Shown here piece after piece: positions 1-5,033 of a stretch of DNA of 5,033 bases. Under the pieces are notes generated by a model. It had not been told where the DNA came from, ran no database searches, and was given only the letters and a program-made list of their open reading frames with translations. The position numbers and the translations under genes are program-made. How positions within the stretch are numbered: position 1 is the stretch's first letter; each line of letters starts with the position of its first letter. The stretch comes from Ramlibacter sp. (lineage in GTDB: Bacteria > Pseudomonadota > Gammaproteobacteria > Burkholderiales > Burkholderiaceae_C): assembly GCA_021156245.1 (NCBI GenBank), contig JAJNBO010000232.1:1-5033 (forward strand). The letters are read 5' to 3'.

Positions 1-24
1 CCTCTTCTCGTGGAGCCGGGGCGC

Positions 25-1104
25 TTACAGCTTCTGCGCCTGCATGAAGCGGTCGAACTGGGCTTCGGTGAAGCGGAACCAGAGGTTCTGCTCCGCGCGG
101 AAGTTGCTGTAGTCCGCGTAGATCTTCTTCCAGTCGGGGTTCTTGGAGCTGAGGTCGTCGTACAGCGCAAGCGATTCCTTGAACGCCGCATTCATGACGT
201 CCGTGGAGAACGGCCGCAGCTTGGTGCCGGCGCCGACCAGCTGCTTCAGCGCAGCCGGGTTGCGGGCGTCGTAGCGCGCCTGCATCACGGAGTGCGCGTG
301 CGCCGCGGCGTTCTCGACGATCGCCTTGTATTCGGGCGTCAGCGCGTTGAAGGCCTTGTCGTTGATGAAGAAGTCCAGCTGCGGACCGCCTTCCCACCAG
401 CCGGGGTAGTAGTAGAACGGGGCGACCTTGTTGAAGCCCAGCTTCAGGTCGTCGTACGGCCCCACCCACTCGGCGGCGTCGATCGTGCCCTTCTCGAGCG
501 ACTGGTAGATCTCGCCGGCCGGGATGTTCTGCGGCACGCCGCCCAGGCGCTCGAGCACCTTGCCGGCGAAGCCGCCGATGCGCATCTTCAGGCCCTTGAT
601 GTCGGCGACCGTCTTGATTTCCTTGCGGTACCAGCCACCCATCTGGGTGCCCGTGTTGCCGCCCGGGAAGTTGATCATGTTGTACTTGGCGTAGAACTCG
701 CGCATGAGCTTCATGCCGTTGCCGTCGTACATCCAGGCCGTCATCTGGCGGCTGTTCAGGCCGAACGGGATGGCGCAACCGAGCGCGAAGACCTCGCTCT
801 TGCCGAAGAAATAGTACGGCGCGGTATGCGCCATCTCCACGGTGCCCTGCTGCACGCCGTCGACCACGCCGAAGGCGGGCATCAGCTCGCCGGCCGCGTG
901 GGTGGAGACCTCGAACTTGCCGCCCGACATCGCCTTCACCTGCGCGGCGAACACTTCGGCGGCGCCGTAGATGGTGTCGAGCGACTTCGGGAACGACGAA
1001 GCGAGGCGCCAGCGGATCGCCGCCTGCGCGTGGACCGCCGGGGCGATGCCGGTGGCCAACACGCCGGCGATGCCAGCCTTCTTCATGAGGGAACGACGAT
1101 CCAT
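25..1104 (-). CDS. TRAP transporter substrate-binding protein, DctP/TakP type (copy A, downstream)
   Basis: Periplasmic binding protein of a tripartite ATP-independent (TRAP) transporter, which captures an organic acid and hands it to a DctQ/DctM membrane pair driven by an ion gradient. 359 aa, full family length. Residues 1-26 look like a Tat signal: twin arginine R3-R4 followed by SLMKK, a hydrophobic run, and a V-x-A cleavage site after A26. The mature part starts with WRLASSFPKSLDT, typical of the alpha-keto-acid binder TakP of Rhodobacter sphaeroides. From memory of that structure, the sodium/pyruvate site uses a Gln and a Glu-Trp pair; here Q154 and E212-W213 fit, and R175 (in LKMRIGG) is the usual carboxylate-binding arginine. 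The start is fixed by AGGAG at 1112-1116, 7 bases upstream. Stop TAA. It has its own candidate promoter about 80 bases upstream. The ligand is inferred to be a 2-oxo acid such as pyruvate; other carboxylates cannot be excluded. Confidence 0.95.
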   Translation of the reverse strand: MDRRSLMKKAGIAGVLATGIAPAVHAQAAIRWRLASSFPKSLDTIYGAAEVFAAQVKAMSGGKFEVSTHAAGELMPAFGVVDGVQQGTVEMAHTAPYYFFGKSEVFALGCAIPFGLNSRQMTAWMYDGNGMKLMREFYAKYNMINFPGGNTGTQMGGWYRKEIKTVADIKGLKMRIGGFAGKVLERLGGVPQNIPAGEIYQSLEKGTIDAAEWVGPYDDLKLGFNKVAPFYYYPGWWEGGPQLDFFINDKAFNALTPEYKAIVENAAAHAHSVMQARYDARNPAALKQLVGAGTKLRPFSTDVMNAAFKESLALYDDLSSKNPDWKKIYADYSNFRAEQNLWFRFTEAQFDRFMQAQKL

Positions 1105-1184
1105 GGACTGACTCCTGCTATTGAGAAAAAGCGTTTATCGACTGGCCGTGCATTCCCACTTTCGTGTCGGTTTGCAGGTCGCTC

Positions 1185-1212
1185 ATTCTCGGGAGTGAGA
1201 ACTTAATGTCAG
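1185..1212 (-). promoter_or_regulatory. Candidate sigma70 promoter for copy A
   Basis: Minus-strand CTGACA at 1207-1212 matches 5 of 6 bases of the -35 consensus, and GAGAAT at 1185-1190 matches 4 of 6 of the -10 consensus, with a 16-base spacer. The same arrangement is kept in front of the paralogue, which is the main support. Transcription would begin near 1178, giving a leader of roughly 74 nt before the ATG. It is predicted from sequence pattern only. Confidence 0.5.
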
Positions 1213-1216
1213 CCCG

Positions 1217-1229
1217 GGGTTTTCCCTTG
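1217..1229 (-). promoter_or_regulatory. Conserved upstream box (copy A)
   Basis: CAAGGGAAAACCC on the minus strand, identical to the box at 2408-2420. It has GGG and CCC arms around AAAA and ends 4 bases upstream of the predicted -35 hexamer, where an activator would bind. It occurs only twice in the window, each time in front of a TRAP binding-protein gene. The binding protein, if any, is unknown; it could also be simply carried along by the duplication. Confidence 0.45.
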
Positions 1230-1238
1230 AGCCCGACA

Positions 1239-1257
1239 GTGGCGCAACACGCGCCAC
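1239..1257 (-). terminator. Strong hairpin after copy B, candidate terminator
   Basis: Minus-strand GTGGCGC, loop GTGTT, then GCGCCAC: a perfect 7-bp GC-rich stem (8 with a flanking G-U pair), beginning 9 bases after the TGA of the gene at 1267. No T-run follows, so it is not a classical intrinsic terminator. It may slow or end transcription, or protect the 3' end of the copy B mRNA. Its place between this stop and the next promoter fits a transcript boundary. Confidence 0.5.
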
Positions 1258-1266
1258 CGCCGCCGC

Positions 1267-2346
1267 TCACAGCTTCTGGTTCTGCATGAAGCGGTCGAAC
1301 GTCATCTCCGTGAACCGGAACCAGACGTTCTGGTCGGCGCGGAAGCTGGAATAGTCCGCGTAGATCTTCTTCCAGTCGTGGTTCTTCGTCCCGATGTCGT
1401 CGTACAGCGCCATCGACTCCTTGAAGGCGGCGTTCATCAGGTCCGTGGAGAACGGCCGCAGCTTGGTGCCCTGGGCCACCAGTTGCTTCAACGCGGCGGG
1501 ATTGCGGGCGTCGTAGCGGGCCTGCACCATGATGTGGGCGTCCGAGGCAGCTGATTCGATGATCGACTTGTATTCGGCGGACAGGCCGTCATAGGCTTTC
1601 TGGTTCACCAGCACGTCCAGCTCGGGGCCGCCTTCCCACCAGCCGGGGTAGTAGTAGAACGGCGCGACCTTGGCGAAACCGAGCTTCAGGTCGTCGTACG
1701 GCCCCACCCATTCGGCCGCGTCGATCGTGCCTTTCTCCAGCGCCTGGTAGATCTCCCCGCCCGGGATGTTCTGCGGCACGCCGCCCATGCGCTCGATCAC
1801 CTTGCCGGCGAACCCGCCGACGCGGAACTTCAGCCCCTTCATGTCGGCGGCGCTCTTCACCTCCTTGCGGTACCAGCCACCCATCTGCGCGCCGGTGTTG
1901 CCGGCAGGGAAGTTGAGCATGTTGTACTTGGCATAGAACTCGCGCATCAGCTTCAGGCCGTTGCCCTCGTGCATCCACGCCGTCATCTGCCGGCTGTTCA
2001 GGCCGAAGGGAATGGCGCAGCCCAGGGCGAACACCTCGCTCTTGCCGAAGAAGTAGTACGGCGCGGTGTGCGCCACTTCCACCGTGCCCTGCTGCACGCC
2101 GTCGACCACGCCGAAGGCGGGCATCAGTTCGCCGGCGGCATGCGTGGAGATCTCGAACTTGCCGCCGGACAGCGCCTTCACGCGCGCGGCGAACACCTCG
2201 GCGCCGCCGTACAGCGTGTCAAGCGACTTCGGGAAGCTGGAGGCCAGCCGCCATCGGATGGCGGGCTGCGCGTGCACCGCCGGAGCGATGCCCGTGGCGA
2301 GCACGCTCGCGATGCCTGCGTTGCGAAGGAGCGAACGACGGTCCAT
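1267..2346 (-). CDS. TRAP transporter substrate-binding protein, DctP/TakP type (copy B, upstream)
   Basis: Paralogue of the gene at 25-1104: same length (359 aa), gap-free alignment, about 60 differences by hand count (about 83% identity). It starts with a twin-arginine signal (R3-R4, SLLRNAG) and the V-H-A cleavage site at residue 26. The presumed ligand and sodium residues Q154, R175 and E212-W213 are all kept, so it should be a functional binder of a related carboxylate. Differences cluster at 242-249 (QLDFFIND in copy A, ELDVLVNQ here), 251-276 and 319-323, and residue 174 next to R175 is Met in copy A but Phe here. These could shift specificity or partner docking. The start is supported by AGGAG at 2353-2357, 6 bases upstream. 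Stop TGA, followed by a strong hairpin (1239-1257). No DctQ or DctM gene is adjacent in the window. Family certain, ligand inferred. Confidence 0.95.
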   Translation of the reverse strand: MDRRSLLRNAGIASVLATGIAPAVHAQPAIRWRLASSFPKSLDTLYGGAEVFAARVKALSGGKFEISTHAAGELMPAFGVVDGVQQGTVEVAHTAPYYFFGKSEVFALGCAIPFGLNSRQMTAWMHEGNGLKLMREFYAKYNMLNFPAGNTGAQMGGWYRKEVKSAADMKGLKFRVGGFAGKVIERMGGVPQNIPGGEIYQALEKGTIDAAEWVGPYDDLKLGFAKVAPFYYYPGWWEGGPELDVLVNQKAYDGLSAEYKSIIESAASDAHIMVQARYDARNPAALKQLVAQGTKLRPFSTDLMNAAFKESMALYDDIGTKNHDWKKIYADYSSFRADQNVWFRFTEMTFDRFMQNQKL

Positions 2347-2376
2347 GGCTGTCTCCTGGAGAAGGTCAGGTCGACC

Positions 2377-2403
2377 ATTCTCCGAGTGACAGCTTTCTGT
2401 CAG
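2377..2403 (-). promoter_or_regulatory. Candidate sigma70 promoter for copy B
   Basis: CTGACA at 2398-2403 (-35-like) and GAGAAT at 2377-2382 (-10-like) are separated by 15 bases, one fewer than in copy A and shorter than the optimal 17, so a weak or activator-dependent promoter is likely. Transcription would start near 2370, leaving a leader of only about 24 nt carrying the AGGAG ribosome site. Support is conservation with the block at 1185-1212. Confidence 0.45.
2387..2402 (-). promoter_or_regulatory. Perfect inverted repeat overlapping the copy B -35 element
   Basis: TGACAG, 4-base spacer AAAG, CTGTCA: a perfect 6-bp inverted repeat whose upstream arm overlaps five bases of the -35-like hexamer. 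It lies upstream of the predicted transcription start, so it would act as DNA, for example an operator, rather than as RNA from this promoter. The corresponding copy A positions keep the upstream TGACA but not the symmetric partner. It may be chance. Confidence 0.3.
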
Positions 2404-2407
2404 GAAC

Positions 2408-2420
2408 GGGTTTTCCCTTG
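2408..2420 (-). promoter_or_regulatory. Conserved upstream box (copy B)
   Basis: CAAGGGAAAACCC, identical over 13 bases to the box at 1217-1229 and again 4 bases upstream of the -35-like hexamer. It sits between the dxs-terminal stem-loop and the copy B promoter. The constant spacing to the promoter in both units argues for a role in transcription control, though common descent alone could explain it. Confidence 0.45.
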
Positions 2421-2429
2421 CTCGGGATG

Positions 2430-2445
2430 GCAGGGCCGTCCCTGC
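2430..2445 (-). terminator. Stem-loop at the dxs stop codon, candidate transcript end
   Basis: GCAGGG, loop ACGG, CCCTGC form a perfect 6-bp stem whose first base is the last base of the dxs TAG stop. After one mismatch the stem can be extended with weaker pairs to about 2425-2450. There is no following T-run, so classical intrinsic termination is doubtful. It may be a weak terminator or 3'-end stabiliser for the ispA-dxs mRNA. Confidence 0.35.
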
Positions 2446-4328
2446 TACCCGACCACCTTCAAGTTCGGCGCCCGCTCCACCAGCTCGCCGAAGCGGCCGC
2501 GGATGGACGCCTCGATGCCCGCTGCGTCCAGGCCCTGGAGCGACAGCAGCCGCGCCGGGTCGCCGTGTGGCGCGTACTCGTCACGCAGCCCGAGTTGCAG
2601 CACCGGCTTGCTGATGCCGGCCGCCTGCAGCGCCTCCAGCACTGCGCCGCCCGCTCCGCCCATCACGGCGCCCTCTTCCACCGTCACCAGCGCGTCGTGG
2701 GTCCGCGCGACCTCCAACAGGAGTTCGGTGTCCAGTGGCTTGGCCCACCGCATGTTGGCGACGCTCGCGCCCAGCCGCTCCGCCACCTGCAGCGCGGGAT
2801 ACAGCAGCGTGCCGAAAGCGAGGATGGCCACGGACTTGCCCTGCCGGCGCAGCTCGCCCTTGCCGAACGGCAACGGTTGCAGGCCCGGCTCCACCGCGAC
2901 CCCCGCGCCGGCGCCGCGCGGATAGCGCACGGCGACGGGGTGGTCCTGCTGGTAGGCCGCCGTCAGCAGCTTGCGGCACTCGTTCTCGTCCGCCGGGCAG
3001 GCGATGCTCACGTTCGGGACGCAGCGCAGGTAAGGGATGTCGTAGGCGCCCGCGTGCGTGGGTCCGTCCGCGCCGACCAGGCCCGCACGATCGAGCGCGA
3101 ACACCACCGGCAGGTTCTGCAAGGCGACGTCGTGGATCAGCTGGTCGTACGCGCGTTGCAGGAAGGTGGAATAGATCGCCACGACCGGCTTCAACCCTTC
3201 GCAGGCGAGCCCGGCCGCGAAGGTCACCGCATGCTGCTCGGCGATGCCGACGTCGTGGTAGCGGTCCGGAAAGCGCTGCTGGAATTCGACCATGCCGGAG
3301 CCCTCGCGCATCGCGGGCGTGATGCCGACCAGGCGATGGTCCTGCGCGGCCATGTCGCACAGCCACTGGCCGAACACCTGCGTGAAGGTGGGCTTGGCGG
3401 GCGTCGTCGGCTTCACCAGGCCGACGGCGGGATCGAACTTGCCGGGCCCGTGGTACGCCACCGGATCGGCCTCGGCGAGCTTGTAGCCCTGCCCCTTCTT
3501 CGTGACGACGTGCAGGAACTGAGGGCCCTTGAGCTGCTTGATGTTCTCCAGCGTCGGGATCAGCGAGTCGAGGTCGTGTCCGTCGATCGGGCCGATGTAG
3601 TTGAAGCCGAATTTCTCGAACAGCGTCGCCGGCACCACCATGCCCTTGGCGTGCTCCTCGAAGCGCTTGGCCAGCTCGAACAGCGGCGGCGCGACCTTCA
3701 GCACGTTCTTGCCCAGCTCCTTGGTGGCGGCATAGAAGCGCCCGCTCATGAGCTGCGCCAGGTAGCGATTGAGCGCGCCCACGGGCGGGCTGATCGACAT
3801 GTCGTTGTCGTTGAGGATCACCAGCAGGTCGGTGTCCAGCACGCCCGCATTGTTCAGCGCCTCGAACGCCATGCCGGCGCTCATGGCGCCGTCGCCGATC
3901 ACCGCGATGCAATGGCGCTGCTCGCCCTTCTGCTTGGCCGCGACGGCCATGCCGAGGGCGGCGGAGATGCTGGTGGACGAATGCGCGGTGCCGAAGGCGT
4001 CGTACGCGCTCTCGGCGCGCTGCGGAAAGCCCGCCAGGCCGCCCAGCTGGCGCAGCGACGCCATGCGCTCGCGCCGGCCGGTGAGTATCTTGTGCGGGTA
4101 GGTCTGGTGGCCCACGTCCCAGACGATGCGGTCGAAGGGCGTGTTGAAGACGTAGTGCAGCGCAATGGTCAGTTCGACCGTGCCGAGGTTGGAACTCAGG
4201 TGTCCGCCGGTGCGCGCCACCGACTCGAGCACGTAGGCCCGCAGTTCTTCGGCGACCGGCGCCAGCTGCGTGCGCGGCAGGCGGCGCAAGTCCGCCGGGT
4301 CATTGATGGTTTCGAGCAGCGTGGCCAT
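2445..4328 (-). CDS. dxs: 1-deoxy-D-xylulose-5-phosphate synthase
   Basis: Cytoplasmic thiamine-diphosphate enzyme that condenses pyruvate with D-glyceraldehyde 3-phosphate, releasing CO2, to give DXP for the MEP isoprenoid pathway and for thiamine and pyridoxal synthesis. 627 aa, normal for the family. Visible landmarks in order: GGHLSSNLG (41-49, catalytic His43), VGHQTYPHK (72-80), the ThDP/Mg motif opening GDGAMSAG (145-152) and closing with NDND (173-176), IGPIDGHD (245-252), the pyrimidine-domain GIAEQHA with catalytic Glu364 (361-367), [15 protein letters not shown] (413-427) and YPRGAG (469-474), then a C-terminal transketolase domain ending near 627. The ATG at 4328 is chosen because [17 protein letters not shown] matches the usual Dxs N-terminus and GAGAA at 4334-4338, overlapping the ispA stop, gives a modest ribosome site 5 bases upstream. 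The frame stays open to 4805, but that extension runs inside ispA and is not Dxs-like. All key residues are intact. Confidence 0.98.
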   Translation of the reverse strand: MATLLETINDPADLRRLPRTQLAPVAEELRAYVLESVARTGGHLSSNLGTVELTIALHYVFNTPFDRIVWDVGHQTYPHKILTGRRERMASLRQLGGLAGFPQRAESAYDAFGTAHSSTSISAALGMAVAAKQKGEQRHCIAVIGDGAMSAGMAFEALNNAGVLDTDLLVILNDNDMSISPPVGALNRYLAQLMSGRFYAATKELGKNVLKVAPPLFELAKRFEEHAKGMVVPATLFEKFGFNYIGPIDGHDLDSLIPTLENIKQLKGPQFLHVVTKKGQGYKLAEADPVAYHGPGKFDPAVGLVKPTTPAKPTFTQVFGQWLCDMAAQDHRLVGITPAMREGSGMVEFQQRFPDRYHDVGIAEQHAVTFAAGLACEGLKPVVAIYSTFLQRAYDQLIHDVALQNLPVVFALDRAGLVGADGPTHAGAYDIPYLRCVPNVSIACPADENECRKLLTAAYQQDHPVAVRYPRGAGAGVAVEPGLQPLPFGKGELRRQGKSVAILAFGTLLYPALQVAERLGASVANMRWAKPLDTELLLEVARTHDALVTVEEGAVMGGAGGAVLEALQAAGISKPVLQLGLRDEYAPHGDPARLLSLQGLDAAGIEASIRGRFGELVERAPNLKVVG

Positions 4329-4336
4329 TTGCGTTC

Positions 4337-5033
4337 TCAGTTGTCCCGGTGCACCACCATCTCGGCCAGGCCGAGCAGTGCGCGGGTGTCGGCCAGCCCG
4401 CTGGTGGCGAGCGCCTCGCGCGCCTGCTCCAGCAGTTCGACCGCATGGCTGCGGGCGCGGTCCAGCCCCAGCAGTGAAACATACGTCGGCTTGGCCTGGG
4501 CGGCATCCTTGCCGGCGGTCTTGCCCAGCGTCACCGAATCCGCCGTGACGTCGAGGATGTCGTCCACCACCTGGAACGCCAGGCCGAGCGCGCGGCCGTA
4601 GCCGTCCAGGCCCTTCAGGGCGGCGGCCGCTGTCTCGCCGCACGCCGCGCCCATCATGACGCTGGCATGCAGCAGCGCGCCGGTCTTCCGGCAGTGCATG
4701 AGGCGCAACTCGTCCTCGGTGAGTGACCGCCCCACGGCGGCCAGGTCCACGGCCTGCCCGCCCGCCATGCCGTCGTGCCCGGCCGCACGCGCAAGCAGGC
4801 GGCACAGGCGCGCCTGGGTGGTGTCAGGAATGCCCTTGTCCGGCGGCGTGAGCAGCTCGAAGGCCAGGGCCTGCAAGGCGTCACCCGCCAGCAGCGCGGA
4901 GGCTTCGCCGAACTGCACGTGCACCGTCGGCTTCCCCCGGCGCAGGACGTCGTTGTCCATGCAGGGCATGTCGTCGTGCACCAGCGAATACGCGTGGATC
5001 AATTCGACGGCGCATCCGGCACGCAACGCGGCG
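4337..5033 (-). CDS. ispA: (2E,6E)-farnesyl diphosphate synthase, partial (5' end outside window)
   Basis: Short-chain trans-prenyltransferase adding IPP to DMAPP and then to geranyl diphosphate to make farnesyl diphosphate, precursor of ubiquinone, undecaprenyl carriers and heme O. The visible C-terminal part has about 231 residues; compared with the roughly 300 aa of E. coli IspA, some 65-70 N-terminal residues lie beyond the edge. Seen: [16 protein letters not shown] with the first Asp-rich motif DDxxxxD (4955-4975), [33 protein letters not shown], the KTG of helix H, the second Asp-rich motif DDILD (4550-4564), and the [15 protein letters not shown] segment. Codons for Ala-Ala-Leu precede [13 protein letters not shown], so a TTG at 5026 is internal and not the start. 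Stop TGA, 8 bases before dxs. Chain length cannot be fixed from the fragment; geranyl or geranylgeranyl diphosphate synthesis is possible but less likely given the dxs linkage. Confidence 0.96.
   Translation of the reverse strand, partial: AALRAGCAVELIHAYSLVHDDMPCMDNDVLRRGKPTVHVQFGEASALLAGDALQALAFELLTPPDKGIPDTTQARLCRLLARAAGHDGMAGGQAVDLAAVGRSLTEDELRLMHCRKTGALLHASVMMGAACGETAAAALKGLDGYGRALGLAFQVVDDILDVTADSVTLGKTAGKDAAQAKPTYVSLLGLDRARSHAVELLEQAREALATSGLADTRALLGLAEMVVHRDN

Larger units (their letters stand above)
25..2420 (-). repeat. Tandem gene duplication including upstream regulatory DNA
   Basis: Two direct units, 1267-2420 and 25-1229, each hold a 359-codon TRAP binding-protein gene plus its upstream block. 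The coding parts align without gaps. The upstream blocks (1175-1229 and 2367-2420) share a 13-base identical start, the -35-like CTGACA, TCACTC, GAGAATG and CGACCTG in the same order with a 1-base spacing change. Similarity stops abruptly above the 13-base box. Between CGACCTG and the ATG, copy A has 70 bases and copy B only 20, although both end in a TTCTC...AGGAG...CAG..CCATGG pattern. About 17% protein divergence indicates an old duplication, or an array kept by selection. Confidence 0.85.

Noticed and set aside
1182..1199. CTCATT/AGTGAG imperfect inverted repeat around the copy A -10 element
   Set aside because: The stem has a mismatch on the transcribed strand and no equivalent in copy B, so it is likely chance.
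10..1206. A 398-codon open frame on the plus strand opposite binding-protein copy A
   Set aside because: Antisense to a clear TRAP gene. A similar Arg/His-rich shadow appears opposite copy B (1969-2925), as expected from duplicated coding sequence, and neither resembles a known protein.
2581..3912. A 443-codon minus-strand frame inside dxs
   Set aside because: Arg/Ala/Gly-rich shadow in another frame of dxs with no independent start signal or domain.
2418..4601. A 727-codon open frame on the plus strand opposite dxs
   Set aside because: It is antisense to a fully conserved dxs, rich in Arg, His, Ala and Leu with no recognisable domain, and typical of frames left open by GC-biased codon third positions.
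4329..4805. N-terminal extension of dxs by 159 codons
   Set aside because: The extension lies wholly within ispA in another frame, is low-complexity, and Dxs proteins start at the MATLLETI position.
5024..5026. TTG at 5026 as the ispA start
   Set aside because: The conserved family sequence continues upstream to the window edge, and a start here would remove about 65-70 residues of the fold just before the first Asp-rich motif.

Overview
The window is GC-rich and gene-dense, and every gene I can support is on the minus strand. Read in the direction of transcription (from high to low coordinates) it holds: the 3' part of an ispA-type farnesyl diphosphate synthase gene cut by the window edge (4337-5033), dxs (2445-4328), and two tandem, closely related genes for periplasmic substrate-binding proteins of the TRAP transporter DctP/TakP type (1267-2346 and 25-1104). 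The GC bias, the ispA-dxs pair and the twin-arginine DctP-type binding proteins suggest a betaproteobacterium of the Burkholderiales, probably near Comamonadaceae. That placement is inference from general knowledge, since no marker gene is present.

Region 4337-5033 and 2445-4328 is an isoprenoid unit. Dxs makes 1-deoxy-D-xylulose 5-phosphate from pyruvate and glyceraldehyde 3-phosphate, the entry step of the MEP pathway. IspA condenses the pathway's end products IPP and DMAPP into geranyl and farnesyl diphosphate. Only 8 bases separate the ispA stop from the dxs start, so they are almost certainly co-transcribed. A stem-loop straddles the dxs stop codon.

Region 25-2420 is a tandem duplication. 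The two binding proteins have exactly the same length (359 aa) and are about 83% identical by hand count with no gaps. The duplication includes upstream DNA: both genes are preceded by the same 13-base box, GGGAAAACCC with flanking CAA, then a sigma70-like promoter and a shared block of about 55 bases. Below that block the leaders differ by about 50 bases. A strong hairpin follows the first copy. Each copy therefore looks like its own transcription unit. No TRAP membrane subunits (DctQ/DctM) are in the window, so their partner lies outside it.

The gene content is conventional. The points most worth following up are the paired upstream box/promoter blocks, the divergence between the two binding proteins at a few positions, and the missing membrane partner. 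I see no CRISPR array, RNA gene, insertion sequence or phage gene. There is no gene-free stretch longer than 300 bases; the two intergenic gaps are 162 bases (1105-1266) and 98 bases (2347-2444).
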